DNA from: Tessaracoccus oleiagri
Lineage (GTDB): Bacteria; Actinomycetota; Actinomycetes; Propionibacteriales; Propionibacteriaceae
Assembly (NCBI RefSeq): GCF_900103275.1
Contig: NZ_FNGP01000002.1
Coordinates: 1-64,000, forward strand
Direction: 5' to 3'
Length of the DNA: 64,000 nucleotides
Positions 44,171 to 52,752 of the stretch are shown in pieces. Position 1 is the first letter of the stretch. Each line of letters begins with the position of its first letter. The notes beneath the pieces are model-generated. The model was given only the letters and a program-made list of their open reading frames with translations. It was not told the DNA's origin and made no database searches. The position numbers were made by a program, and so were the translations under genes.

Positions 44171-44920
44171 TCAATCGGACTGAGTGCCAAGAACGACCGT
44201 GACCGGGGGCGAGATACGACGCGCGGCAGTCACCGCCCTCCTCTGCGTGATCGTGGCCGCCTTCGCCTCGGGCCGCGCCCGGCGCTCAGCCGCCCAGGGC
44301 GAGCGCGGCACCGAACCGACGATGACCGCTCCGGCCACGCCGTCGACTCCACGCTGCACGACCGGCCGCGCCAGCCATCGCCGCATCACCCCCACCCCGA
44401 CGATGAGCACGGCGAACCAGGCCAGGCTGAGGACTCCGTGCACGAGCGCCAGACCGGCCCCCATGGCTGCCGGAGCGACCCCGTCGGGGATGAACTGCGG
44501 CAGGAGGGCCACGTAGAAGGCGCCCACCTTCGGGTTCATGAGGTTCGTGAGGAATCCCTGCCGGAAGGATCCCGAACCCGCCGTTGCCACGCGCCCCGAC
44601 CGGTCGTCGGGCTTCACGCCTCCGCGCCGCGAGAACGCGCATCGCAACATCCCCAGACCCAGCCACACCATGTAGACGGCGCCGGCGATCCTCACCACCG
44701 TGTAGGCGGTGCCGGACGCCAGCAGCAGCGCGCTGATGCCCAACGCCGCGGCGACGCCCCAGACCAGGACGCCGCCAGCGATGCCGAGGCCGGCGCCGAA
44801 CGCCTGTGTCCGGCCGCGCGCGATGACGGTCCGGAGTACCAGCGCCGTGTCGATGCCAGGCGTCAGCGTGACGAGGAGCGCGACCATCGCGAACGCGCCG
44901 ACCGACGACCAGAGATCCAT
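44171..44920 (-). CDS. LysE/RhtB-family exporter, probably frameshifted at its C-terminus
   Basis: The 249-residue membrane protein is an amino-acid or metabolite exporter of the LysE superfamily, with FAMVALLVTLTPGIDTALVLRT at the start (TPG motif) and FLTNLMNPKVGAFYVALLPQF in the middle. About 200 residues look normal; the last 45 (from SVPRSPWAAERRARPE on) are basic and unlike the family. Adding one T within GGTTCGG (44311-44317) restores GFGAALALGG and a stop at 44286-44288, the usual ending. This suggests a one-base deletion or a sequencing error. The export core is intact either way. Confidence 0.85.
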   Translation of the reverse strand: MDLWSSVGAFAMVALLVTLTPGIDTALVLRTVIARGRTQAFGAGLGIAGGVLVWGVAAALGISALLLASGTAYTVVRIAGAVYMVWLGLGMLRCAFSRRGGVKPDDRSGRVATAGSGSFRQGFLTNLMNPKVGAFYVALLPQFIPDGVAPAAMGAGLALVHGVLSLAWFAVLIVGVGVMRRWLARPVVQRGVDGVAGAVIVGSVPRSPWAAERRARPEAKAATITQRRAVTAARRISPPVTVVLGTQSD

Positions 44921-45098
44921 GCGCTGAACGCTACGCCGGACCCGCCCGAGGGGATCCCGGTTCGCTCACCCAAGCTGACCGGCATGGCAATTTTTCCAGT
45001 CCGACCCGGTGCCTCGTTCGGCACCACCTGCCCGCGTCGGACCGAGTGCATGTATCGCGCGCGTATACGCCCTTTTCCACCACGCTGCAATGGCGGGG

Positions 45099-45115
45099 TC
45101 CGTTCCACGAACGGA
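45099..45115. repeat. palindrome upstream of amt
   Basis: TCCGTTC and GAACGGA form perfect seven-base arms around CAC, about 100 bases upstream of amt. It is a candidate operator for a nitrogen regulator, though it does not match GlnR or AmtR consensus sequences I know. The 295-base stretch 44921-45215 holds no gene. Confidence 0.4.
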
Positions 45116-45215
45116 GGGAATTCGGAGGGGCCCGCGACGGGTACAACTTCCGGCATGGCTAGCCACCGCTGAACCAGCTCGGCCCCCGGGCCGGGCGCGA
45201 TTTCAAGGAGTCCAG

Positions 45216-46550
45216 ATGTCCCTACTGGAGTTGGATACCGGCGCCACCGCCTGGCTGCTCACGAGCGCTTCGCTCGTCCTGCTCATGACCCCCGCCCTCG
45301 CCCTGTTCTACGGCGGGATGGTCCGTGCCCGAACGGTGCTCAACATGATGCTCATGGCGTTCGGCGCCATGGCGGTCGTCGCCATCGCCTGGACCCTGTT
45401 CGGCTACTCGATCGCCTTCGGCGACGACATCGCCGGCCTCTTCGGCAACCCGCTGCAGTTCTTCGGGCTCGCGGGCGACGACTCGCAATCGGTCCTCGCC
45501 GGCTCCGGGGTGCCCTTCCTGGTGGGCGCCGGGTTCCAGATGACGTTCGCCATCATCAGCGCTGCCCTGATCTCCGGTGCCATCGCCGACCGGGTGCGGA
45601 TGCGCAGCTGGCTCGTGTTCGTCGCCGTGTGGGTCCTCGTCGTGTACGCACCGCTGGCCCACATGGTCTGGGGCGGCGGCCTGCTCTCCCACGACGGCCC
45701 CTTCTCGGTGATCGCCGCCCCGATCAACTTCGCCGGCGGCACCGTCGTCCACATCAACGCCGGCGTCGCGGCGCTGGTCCTGGCGCTCGTCGTGGGACCC
45801 CGCATCGGGTTCGGCACCACCCCGATGAAGCCGCACAACCTGCCGCTCGTCATGCTCGGCGCGGCGCTGCTGTGGTTCGGCTGGTTCGGCTTCAACGCCG
45901 GCTCCGCCGGTACCGCCGACGGCACCGCCGGCCTCGCTTGGGTGAACACCACCGTCGCGACCGCCGCGGCGGCGCTCGGCTGGCTCGCGATGGAGAAGCT
46001 GCGGGAGGGCCACGTCACGTCCCTCGGCTCCGCCTCCGGTGTGGTGGCCGGGCTCGTCGCCATCACCCCGGCCGCAGCCGACGTCAGCCCCCTGGGCGCG
46101 ATCAGCCTCGGCCTCATCACGGGCGCCCTGTGCGCGCTGTCGCTGCGGCTCAAGTACCGCTTCGGCTTCGACGACTCGCTCGACGTCGTGGGCATCCACC
46201 TCGTCGGCGGTCTGTCGGGCACGATCCTGATCGGCCTGTACGCCACGGAGGGCGGGCTCCTCTACGGCGGCGGCGCGGCACTCCTGGTGGTCCAGATCCT
46301 GGTGGCTGTCGTCGCCATGCTGATCTCGGCGGCGCTCACGGCGGTGATCGCGCTGGCCATCAAGTACACGATGGGGTGGCGCGTGTCCGAGAGGGAGGAG
46401 CTCGAGGGCATCGACGTCACCCGTCACCTCGAGTCGGCCTACGACTTGGCGACGGGCCACCTGGCCACCCTGAGGATGCGGCCCGTCGGCCCCATCACCA
46501 CCTCCGGTCAGCTGGCCACCGCACCCGACGCGAAAGGAACGGACAAGTGA
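45216..46550 (+). CDS. amt: ammonium transporter
   Basis: The 444-residue Amt/Rh-family channel has eleven membrane helices and acts as a trimer. ALALFYGGMVRARTVLNMM at the start, the VHINAGVAALVLALVVG segment with a pore His, and GFDDSLDVVGIHLVGG with the second pore His are characteristic. AAGGAG lies five bases before the ATG at 45216. The stop overlaps glnB (GTGA), so the channel and its PII regulator are translated together. Confidence 0.97.
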   Translation: MSLLELDTGATAWLLTSASLVLLMTPALALFYGGMVRARTVLNMMLMAFGAMAVVAIAWTLFGYSIAFGDDIAGLFGNPLQFFGLAGDDSQSVLAGSGVPFLVGAGFQMTFAIISAALISGAIADRVRMRSWLVFVAVWVLVVYAPLAHMVWGGGLLSHDGPFSVIAAPINFAGGTVVHINAGVAALVLALVVGPRIGFGTTPMKPHNLPLVMLGAALLWFGWFGFNAGSAGTADGTAGLAWVNTTVATAAAALGWLAMEKLREGHVTSLGSASGVVAGLVAITPAAADVSPLGAISLGLITGALCALSLRLKYRFGFDDSLDVVGIHLVGGLSGTILIGLYATEGGLLYGGGAALLVVQILVAVVAMLISAALTAVIALAIKYTMGWRVSEREELEGIDVTRHLESAYDLATGHLATLRMRPVGPITTSGQLATAPDAKGTDK

Positions 46551-46885
46551 AACTCATCACCGCAGTCATCCAGCCCCACGCCCTCGAGCGCGTCACGGAC
46601 TCGCTCCGCGAGCACGGCGTGCGGGGACTCACGATCACGGAGGTGGTCGGGTCCGGTAGCCAGGGCGGTCACACCGAGGTCTACCGCGGCGCCGAGTACC
46701 GCATCGACACCATCCCGAAGATCAAGCTGGAGACCCTCATCGACGACGTCGACGAACTCCGTGTGATCGACTGGATCGTCGCGGCGGCCCGCAGCGGCAA
46801 CATCGGTGACGGCAAGGTCTGGTCCACCGACGTGGGCACGGTCGTCCGGGTCCGTACCGGCGAGGTCGGTGTCGCGGCCCTCTGA
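46547..46885 (+). CDS. glnB: nitrogen regulatory protein PII (GlnB/GlnK)
   Basis: PII senses ATP, ADP and 2-oxoglutarate and blocks Amt when nitrogen is plentiful. The 112-residue protein has the T-loop GHTEVYRGAEYRIDTIPK with the modifiable Tyr51 and the C-terminal signature IVAAARSGNIGDGKVW. Linkage to amt suggests the GlnK type. In Actinobacteria Tyr51 is adenylylated by GlnD; glnD is not in the window. The start is GTG, with AAAGGAAC upstream. Confidence 0.96.
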   Translation: MKLITAVIQPHALERVTDSLREHGVRGLTITEVVGSGSQGGHTEVYRGAEYRIDTIPKIKLETLIDDVDELRVIDWIVAAARSGNIGDGKVWSTDVGTVVRVRTGEVGVAAL

Positions 46886-46896
46886 GCCCGTCGAGT

Positions 46897-46923
46897 GGGT
46901 GCCGGCGTTCCGCGTCGGCACCC
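46897..46923. terminator. hairpin between glnB and the MFS gene
   Basis: GGGTGCCG and CGGCACCC form perfect eight-base arms. The two convergent genes end 12 bases before and three bases after it, so it could act on both strands. A uridine tract is lacking. Confidence 0.5.
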
Positions 46924-46925
46924 AT

Positions 46926-48110
46926 TCAGCCGGTCCGAGGCAGGACCAATCGGGCGGTGGTGATCGCCGCCAGGACGAGCAGCCCGAGGAAGGCGCAGAA
47001 CGCGAGCCAGCTCGTGGCGGAGTACACGACGCCCCCGAAGTAGCCCACCACGGACGAACCGGTGTAGTAGCCCAAGATGTAGAGCGACGATGCCTGTGCC
47101 GGCACCCGGTGGGCCAGCGCCGGGACCCACCCGTTGGCGATGGAGTGGGCCGCGAAGAAGCCGGCCGTGTAGAGCACGAGCCCGGCGACGATCGCCGGCA
47201 ACCACGGGACCGCCACCACCACCAGCGCCAGGATCATCGAGGCGCCCGACACCAGCAGCACGCGACGCCGACCCCACCGCAGCGCGAGCCGCCCGGCGGC
47301 CGCCGACGACCACGTGCCCGACAGGTAGGCCAGGAACAGCAGCGAGACCCAGCCCGGGGAGATGGAGAACGGCGGCTCGCCGAGGTGGAACCCCAGGTAG
47401 TTGTACATCGCGACGAACGAGCCCATCAGCAGGAAGGCCTGCAGGTACAGCACGAGCAGGCGGCGATCCCGCACCGCCTCCAGTACACGCGACGCGATCT
47501 CCCCCAGCCGCAGCGGGCGCGGACGGAACCCGCGCTGCGCCGGCGCGAGGAGGACGAAGAGCACCATGGCCACCACCGCGACGAGGGCGACTACCAGCAC
47601 GCCGCCGCGCCACCCCAACACCTCCGCCACGGGCGCGGCCACGATGCGGCCCGACAGTCCGCCGAGGCTGTTGCCGGAGATGAAGCTGGCGGCGGCGAGC
47701 GCCGAATGCGCCGGATGCACCTCCTCGGCGATGTAGGCCATCGCAACCGCAGGGATGCCGCCGAGCGCGCAGCCCTCGACGAACCGGATCAGCACCAGCA
47801 GGGGGAAGGTCGGCGCCATCGCGCTGGCCAGCGCCAGGAGCGTGGCCACGAGGATCGCCGCCACCATCGCGCGCTTGCGCCCGACCCTGTCCGAGACGGC
47901 GGCCCAGCCGACGACCGAGACCGCGATGCCGAACGTCGCCGCCGACAAGGTGAGCGCCGACTGCGCCGGCGTGACGCCCAGGTCGGCCTGGATGAGGGGG
48001 AGAACGCCCTGCACCGAGTAGAGCTGGGCGAACGTGGCCACTCCCGCGCAGAGCAGCGCCGCGAGCATGCGTCGGTAGCCCCTGCTCCCCCGCTCATGGC
48101 CCTGCGTCAC
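46926..48110 (-). CDS. MFS transporter (YnfM-like)
   Basis: The 394-residue transporter of the major facilitator superfamily has twelve membrane helices. SDRVGRKRAMVAAIL is the conserved loop between helices 2 and 3, and the first helices (ATFAQLYSVQGVLPLIQADLGV) resemble the YnfM/Bcr-type drug and arabinose-efflux group. Its substrate is unknown. It diverges from the VIT-family gene across 106 bases that contain a candidate iron box, so it might also be iron-controlled. Confidence 0.9.
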   Translation of the reverse strand: MTQGHERGSRGYRRMLAALLCAGVATFAQLYSVQGVLPLIQADLGVTPAQSALTLSAATFGIAVSVVGWAAVSDRVGRKRAMVAAILVATLLALASAMAPTFPLLVLIRFVEGCALGGIPAVAMAYIAEEVHPAHSALAAASFISGNSLGGLSGRIVAAPVAEVLGWRGGVLVVALVAVVAMVLFVLLAPAQRGFRPRPLRLGEIASRVLEAVRDRRLLVLYLQAFLLMGSFVAMYNYLGFHLGEPPFSISPGWVSLLFLAYLSGTWSSAAAGRLALRWGRRRVLLVSGASMILALVVVAVPWLPAIVAGLVLYTAGFFAAHSIANGWVPALAHRVPAQASSLYILGYYTGSSVVGYFGGVVYSATSWLAFCAFLGLLVLAAITTARLVLPRTG

Positions 48111-48161
48111 GGCAGCAACCTACCGCGCCTCTTCAGTTGGCTGCCCCCGCCCGAGCATCGG

Positions 48162-48180
48162 CGAGGGTTGGCTTACCTTG
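48162..48180. promoter_or_regulatory. candidate DtxR/IdeR iron box
   Basis: The 19-base site CGAGGGTTGGCTTACCTTG matches 12 of 19 positions of the DtxR consensus TTAGGTTAGGCTAACCTAA, including the central GGCT and ACCT. It lies 37 bases upstream of a VIT-family iron/manganese transporter gene and 52 bases from the divergent MFS gene. Confidence 0.55.
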
Positions 48181-48216
48181 CTAGAAATATCAAGCACCGC
48201 GACTTAGCCTCGAGAC

Positions 48217-48933
48217 ATGACCACCGACACGTCGGTCAGTCCGGAACTCCTGACGACGACCGCCCACAAGCTCAACTGGCTCCGCGCCGGAGTGCTCGGC
48301 GCCAATGACGGCATCGTGTCGGTCGCGGCCGTGATGGTCGGCGTCGCCGGGGCGACGACGAACACCGGCACCCTGATCCTCGCGGGTGCGGCTGCGGTCG
48401 CCGGTGGCGCCATCTCCATGGCGCTCGGCGAGTACGTCTCGGTGTCCTCCTCCTCCGACGCCCAGCGCGCCATCATCGCGAAGGAGCATCACGAGCTGCG
48501 CACCGACCCGTCCGGGGAACTCGAGGAACTGGCGGGGATCTACCGCGCCAAGGGGCTCAGCCACGCGACGGCCATGGCGGTGGCGCAGGAGTTGACCGCC
48601 ATCAACGCGCTGGACGCCCACCTCGACGCCGAGCACCACCTCAGCGAGGACGAGGTGGTGAGCCCCTGGCACGCGGCGCTCGCGTCGTTCTTCGCGTTCC
48701 TGCTGGGTGCGCTGCTGCCGTTCCTCGTCGCCGTGCTCGTGCCCTACCCAGCGAAGGTGCCGGTGACGTTCGCGGCGGTGTCGGTGGCGCTCGCGCTGAC
48801 GGGGTTCACGGGCGCGAAGTTGGGCGACGCGAACCCGGTGCGGGCGATGGTGCGGGTCGTCGTCGGTGGGGCGCTCGCGCTGGGCGCGACGTTCCTGATC
48901 GGCGCACTGCTCGGCACCCAGGTGACCGGCTGA
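48217..48933 (+). CDS. VIT1/CCC1-family iron/manganese transporter
   Basis: The 238-residue membrane protein has five helices in the VIT layout: LRAGVLGANDGIVSVAAVMVGVAGA (helix 1 with its conserved Asp), GAISMALGEYVSVSSSSDAQ (helix 2 with conserved Met and Glu), a cytosolic acidic metal-binding domain (about 85-145 with EHHELR and AEHHLSEDE) and three C-terminal helices. The family moves Fe2+ or Mn2+ out of the cytosol, which would protect from overload. The candidate DtxR box upstream fits control by iron or manganese. Confidence 0.92.
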   Translation: MTTDTSVSPELLTTTAHKLNWLRAGVLGANDGIVSVAAVMVGVAGATTNTGTLILAGAAAVAGGAISMALGEYVSVSSSSDAQRAIIAKEHHELRTDPSGELEELAGIYRAKGLSHATAMAVAQELTAINALDAHLDAEHHLSEDEVVSPWHAALASFFAFLLGALLPFLVAVLVPYPAKVPVTFAAVSVALALTGFTGAKLGDANPVRAMVRVVVGGALALGATFLIGALLGTQVTG

Positions 48934-48939
48934 GCCGGA

Positions 48940-50139
48940 TCAGCGGCCGGCGGACCGGCCGCTGAGCGCGATCAGCAGGGCGGCGAGCAGGGCCATGCCG
49001 CCGGCGACGATGACCGGCAGGAACCCGCGCCACAGCACGTCGGCCAGTTGCCCGGCGACCGCCGCGCCGATCGAGACGCCGAGGGTGAGGCACATCGAGA
49101 GGATGGTCATCACCGAGGCGACACGCGTGGGGGGCGCCACGGCCTCGGCCCGCGCGAACCCGGTGACCAGGATGAGCCCGACGCCGAGGCCGACGAGCAG
49201 CGCGAGCGCCACCGACCCGGGGGTGCCGGGCAGCGTCGCGAAGCCGATCCCGCCGACGAGCAGGCAGAGCGCCCCCGCGATGAGGCGGGCACCGACGCCG
49301 AACCTCAACGGAAGGCGGGGCGTGAGGAGCGAGGACACGGCGCTGCCGAGGCCGACGGAACCGTAGATGACACCCGTGAGGCCGGGGGTGCCGCGGTGGT
49401 CGTTGACGGCGGTGAGGCCCGTCTGGGTGGCCCCGAACGTGATGCCCACCGCCAGCAGGACCGCCATCGGGGGCACCAGCGACATGAGAGGGATGCGACC
49501 GCTGCCGGCATGCCTGCCGCCGGCGCGGTGGTGCCAGCCGGCGACCAGCAGGTAGCCGACGAAGGTCCCCTGGCCGACGAGCACGATCGCCATGATCGTG
49601 AAGATGGCGGGCGTGGGTCCGAGCGCCGCGACGAGGAAGCTGGCCGCGATGGGCCCGATGATGAAGCTGGTCTCGTCGACCGCCCCCTCGTAGCCCAGCG
49701 CGTTCCGGATGAGCGCCGGCTCCCGGCGCTCGCGAGCGAGGTGCGACCAGCGCGACCGCGCGATCGGGCCGATCTGCGGGTTCGCGAAGCCGCAGACGGC
49801 CGCCAGCGCGAGCAGCGTCGACGGCCCCTGTGCACCGTCGACGAGCGACGGGGTGAGTGCGTGGATCGCGTAGAGCCCGGCGACCTGCACGACGGTCGCC
49901 GCCGAGACCACGGGCAGCGGCCCGAACCGGTCGACGAGGCGCCCCATGAGCGTGGCGCTGGTGGCGGTGCCGAGACCGACGGCGGCGACGGTCATGCCGC
50001 CGAGCCCGAGCCCGAGGCCCACGCCGGTGACGTACATGAGCAGGCCGAGCTGGATCATGGCTGCGGGCAGGCGTCCGATGATCGACGTGATCAGGAAGGG
50101 CCAGCCGCCGTGTTCGATGAGGGATGGTCGCGTCCCCAT
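48940..50139 (-). CDS. MFS transporter
   Basis: From the ATG at 50139 the protein has 399 residues with twelve membrane helices. MGRLVDRFGPLPV is the loop 2-3 motif, and RNALGYEGAVDETSFIIGPIAASFLVAALG resembles the drug-efflux MFS group that includes YcaD-like and chloramphenicol-type exporters. GGAGG nine bases before the ATG supports this start; longer readings upstream would begin inside a poorly coding stretch. Its stop lies six bases from the convergent VIT gene. Confidence 0.9.
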   Translation of the reverse strand: MGTRPSLIEHGGWPFLITSIIGRLPAAMIQLGLLMYVTGVGLGLGLGGMTVAAVGLGTATSATLMGRLVDRFGPLPVVSAATVVQVAGLYAIHALTPSLVDGAQGPSTLLALAAVCGFANPQIGPIARSRWSHLARERREPALIRNALGYEGAVDETSFIIGPIAASFLVAALGPTPAIFTIMAIVLVGQGTFVGYLLVAGWHHRAGGRHAGSGRIPLMSLVPPMAVLLAVGITFGATQTGLTAVNDHRGTPGLTGVIYGSVGLGSAVSSLLTPRLPLRFGVGARLIAGALCLLVGGIGFATLPGTPGSVALALLVGLGVGLILVTGFARAEAVAPPTRVASVMTILSMCLTLGVSIGAAVAGQLADVLWRGFLPVIVAGGMALLAALLIALSGRSAGR

Positions 50140-50230
50140 GGTTCCTCCGGGAATGCAGTCGCGGCCGCAACTCCCAGCCTCACGTTGCGGCACCGATCCC
50201 TTAAGTCAGGGCCAGCGTACCGCGACAACG

Positions 50231-51148
50231 TCAGTCCGCCGAATTCCCCTGTGCCCGCTGCAACCTTGCCAGGGCCTCGGGCGGCAGTGCGGAGCCGAAC
50301 GGGTTGGCCCGGCGAGCGGCGCACGTCGGGCACAGCGAGGCGTCCTTGTCCGAGGGCGCGAACGCGGCCCGGCAGCGCTCACAGACACGCGTCGCAACGG
50401 TGGCGATGGGCGACGGGGTCGCGAGCGCGAGATCGTTGAACGTCGCAGGGCCCGGGGCGCTGAGTGCCGCGGCGTCGCAGAACTCGATGCAGCGCCCGCA
50501 GGCATTGCACAGGGATGGGTCGAACCGCAGCTCGGAGCGCTGAACGCCGTCCCGCCCTGCGGAGTGGACCAGCGCGAGGGCGTCGTTGGGGCACGCGGTC
50601 ACGCACTGCCCGGACGCCCGGCAGCCGTCAGCGGAAAGGCGCCAGCCCACACCGTCGGTAGCGCCGGCGTCGGTCGAGTGGGCCCCGAGGTGCCGCAGCG
50701 CGGCGCGCAGGCGCTGGTGCTCGGTGGCCCGGACGTCGGGACTCCAGGCGCGCGCCGGTCGGGGTTCGCGGCGACCCAGGCCGAACAGCGACCGCCGCTC
50801 CACCGTCGGCATGGCCGACGCGGAGAGCACATCCCGGCGGCGACGTCCGTCCGGCGGCTCCGCGAGTTCCCGGTCCGCCATCTCTGCCAGCGTGGTGCAG
50901 CGCACCAACCAGCCGTCGAGGGCCTCCGGGGAGCCGCAGCCGTCCCGTCGCACCGCCACCTCGGCCACACCCAGCGCGAGGAGTTCGAGCGGCACGTGCA
51001 GGGGCAGGTCGGCGACGCAGCCGGGTGCCCGCACCGGTCGCCAGGCGCGGTGACCGGTGGCCGGGTCCGGGTGCTCGTCGCAGACGAGTTCGACCCTCTC
51101 ACCCGCGCCGCTGTGGGCGGCCCAGACGACGAGGCTGTCGAGGCTCAT
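50231..51148 (-). CDS. Fe-S protein of the DMSO reductase operon with an altered first cluster
   Basis: The 305-residue protein has an N-terminal region without a recognised family and a ferredoxin-like pair of cluster motifs. The second is complete (Cys214, 217, 220, 224 in CNACGRCIEFC). The first reads Cys176-x2-Ser179-x2-Cys182-x3-Cys186-Pro: the second cysteine is replaced by serine. A zinc-ribbon-like site follows (Cys256, 259, 273, 276). The gene overlaps the chaperone gene by four bases and is last in the dms operon, so it probably serves electron transfer or maturation for the reductase. It has no signal peptide and no membrane segment. Confidence 0.8.
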   Translation of the reverse strand: MSLDSLVVWAAHSGAGERVELVCDEHPDPATGHRAWRPVRAPGCVADLPLHVPLELLALGVAEVAVRRDGCGSPEALDGWLVRCTTLAEMADRELAEPPDGRRRRDVLSASAMPTVERRSLFGLGRREPRPARAWSPDVRATEHQRLRAALRHLGAHSTDAGATDGVGWRLSADGCRASGQCVTACPNDALALVHSAGRDGVQRSELRFDPSLCNACGRCIEFCDAAALSAPGPATFNDLALATPSPIATVATRVCERCRAAFAPSDKDASLCPTCAARRANPFGSALPPEALARLQRAQGNSAD

Positions 51149-51798
51149 CGCGCGTCGGGCTCGACCAGGGTGCGCAGGCGCTGTAGGGCGTCCTGCCCGA
51201 GGAGCCCGATGCCCCGGTAGAACGCGGTGGTGGCTCCGGCGCTCAACCGCTGGAAGAACGTGGGCGCCCACTGCAGCAGGTGCTCCCGGCAGAACTCGTC
51301 GTGCGCGTCGAAGTGACGACGCGCGACTTCCGGCTGCCCGTCGGCGGCGGCCTCGAGACCCCGGGCCAGGAGCTGGACGCAGAAGTCCAGTTCCAGCGAG
51401 ATGTGGTCGTCGGGCTCGACGTTCAGGCGGGGCGCCTGCAGGTTGAACCGCTTGTAGAACTCCCGCACCTGCATCGTCTGCTCCTCGAAGAGGAGCCCCT
51501 CGAGGCTGCGGTAGACCGACTCCCACGGCACGGCGATGGGCTCGCCCGGACCGCGGATGAGGCGGAACTGGTCGTCGGCGATCTCCTGCCAGGACTCCTC
51601 CGACGAGCCCAACTCCTTCACACCGGCGAGGGCGCCGGCGCCAACCTCACCCAGCTCGGGATCGGTGAGCGGCCACTGGGCCAGCAGGTCGGGGTCGCGC
51701 AGGGCGGCGATGGTCTCCTCGGTGGGCGCCTCGGTGCGCAGCACGCTGGCCAGCGTGGTCCAGACTGCGGCGAAGGCGTCGGCGTAGTTCTCGTTCAC
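51145..51798 (-). CDS. TorD/DmsD-family molecular chaperone
   Basis: The 217-residue all-helical protein matches the TorD family: WESVYRSLEGLLFEEQTMQVREFY and EPDDHISLELDFCVQLL contain the conserved EPDDH-type core. Such chaperones bind the twin-arginine leader of a molybdoenzyme and hold it until the cofactor is inserted. It overlaps dmsC by four bases upstream and the Fe-S protein gene downstream. The client is almost certainly the DmsA encoded in this operon. Confidence 0.92.
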   Translation of the reverse strand: MNENYADAFAAVWTTLASVLRTEAPTEETIAALRDPDLLAQWPLTDPELGEVGAGALAGVKELGSSEESWQEIADDQFRLIRGPGEPIAVPWESVYRSLEGLLFEEQTMQVREFYKRFNLQAPRLNVEPDDHISLELDFCVQLLARGLEAAADGQPEVARRHFDAHDEFCREHLLQWAPTFFQRLSAGATTAFYRGIGLLGQDALQRLRTLVEPDAR

Positions 51799-52751
51799 AT
51801 CCCGATCCGTACCATGGATTCGTAGAACTGCGCGCGACCCAGCAGTTCACCGGCGAGTACGAGTCCGAACGCGAGCGTGACGGCGATCGCCAGCGGACGC
51901 GGGTTCGACTTCGCCTTCGCGAACGCGTACATGAAGATCGCCACCAGACCGGCCCCGGCCGCCACGAGCGCGAGGCGCAGGACGAGGAGCGTCCCGCTGT
52001 ACGGGGCGAGGGACTCCACGCCGACCTCCCCGAGACCGGCCATCTTCGACAGGTGCAGCGGGATCAGGACCATGAGCAGGCCGCCCGACACGACGACGGT
52101 GACGGCGATCCAGCGCAGCGAAGTGGCGAGCAACTGGTTGACCTTGACGTGATCGCCGCGCTCGGGGGCGACCCTCGCGCCGAAGATCTTGCCGCCGCGC
52201 TCGAGCCGGTGACGACGGAACATCGTGACGGTCATGAAGGCGGTGCCCACGGCCAGCGAGCCCAGCAGGACCGTCGTCAGCGCGAACTGGACCGGCGTGA
52301 ACCAGGTGTTCCACGCGGGCACCGACGGGAGGGTGTAGTAGATCATGCTCATCACGTACACGAGGCCAACGCCCAGCAGCGCGGTGATCGCCGCAATGGC
52401 CTGCCGCAACCGCGGCGTGCCCCACTTGAACCACTGCATCAGCGCGAACAGGAAGCCGGATCCGGCGAACGCCATCCCGAAGATGATCTCCCGCGACAAC
52501 CACGACGTCTGGAAGCCCCGGACGACGTTGAAGACGTTGAAGATGTCGTGCATGTGGAAGATCGACGCGAACAGGCCCAGCACGAGCGTCGGACCGATCG
52601 CGTAGAGCGCCGGATCGGCGACGCGGTCGATCGTCGCGGACTGGAACTTGAGCGAGCCCAGGGTCTGGACCACGCCCAGGACGAGGAACGCGCCCACGGA
52701 CATCTGGGCGAGGACGGTGAAGAGCACCATCGGCAGCTCGGCGAATGTCAT
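51795..52751 (-). CDS. dmsC: DMSO reductase membrane anchor subunit
   Basis: The 318-residue membrane protein has eight helices and matches DmsC. It anchors the catalytic dimer and oxidises menaquinol. ELPMVLFTVLAQMSVGAFLVLG at the start and the segments FHMHDIFNVFNVVRGFQTSWLSREI and PVQFALTTVLLGSLAVG are typical. It follows dmsB by one base. Confidence 0.93.
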   Translation of the reverse strand: MTFAELPMVLFTVLAQMSVGAFLVLGVVQTLGSLKFQSATIDRVADPALYAIGPTLVLGLFASIFHMHDIFNVFNVVRGFQTSWLSREIIFGMAFAGSGFLFALMQWFKWGTPRLRQAIAAITALLGVGLVYVMSMIYYTLPSVPAWNTWFTPVQFALTTVLLGSLAVGTAFMTVTMFRRHRLERGGKIFGARVAPERGDHVKVNQLLATSLRWIAVTVVVSGGLLMVLIPLHLSKMAGLGEVGVESLAPYSGTLLVLRLALVAAGAGLVAIFMYAFAKAKSNPRPLAIAVTLAFGLVLAGELLGRAQFYESMVRIGM

Positions 52752-52752
52752 C

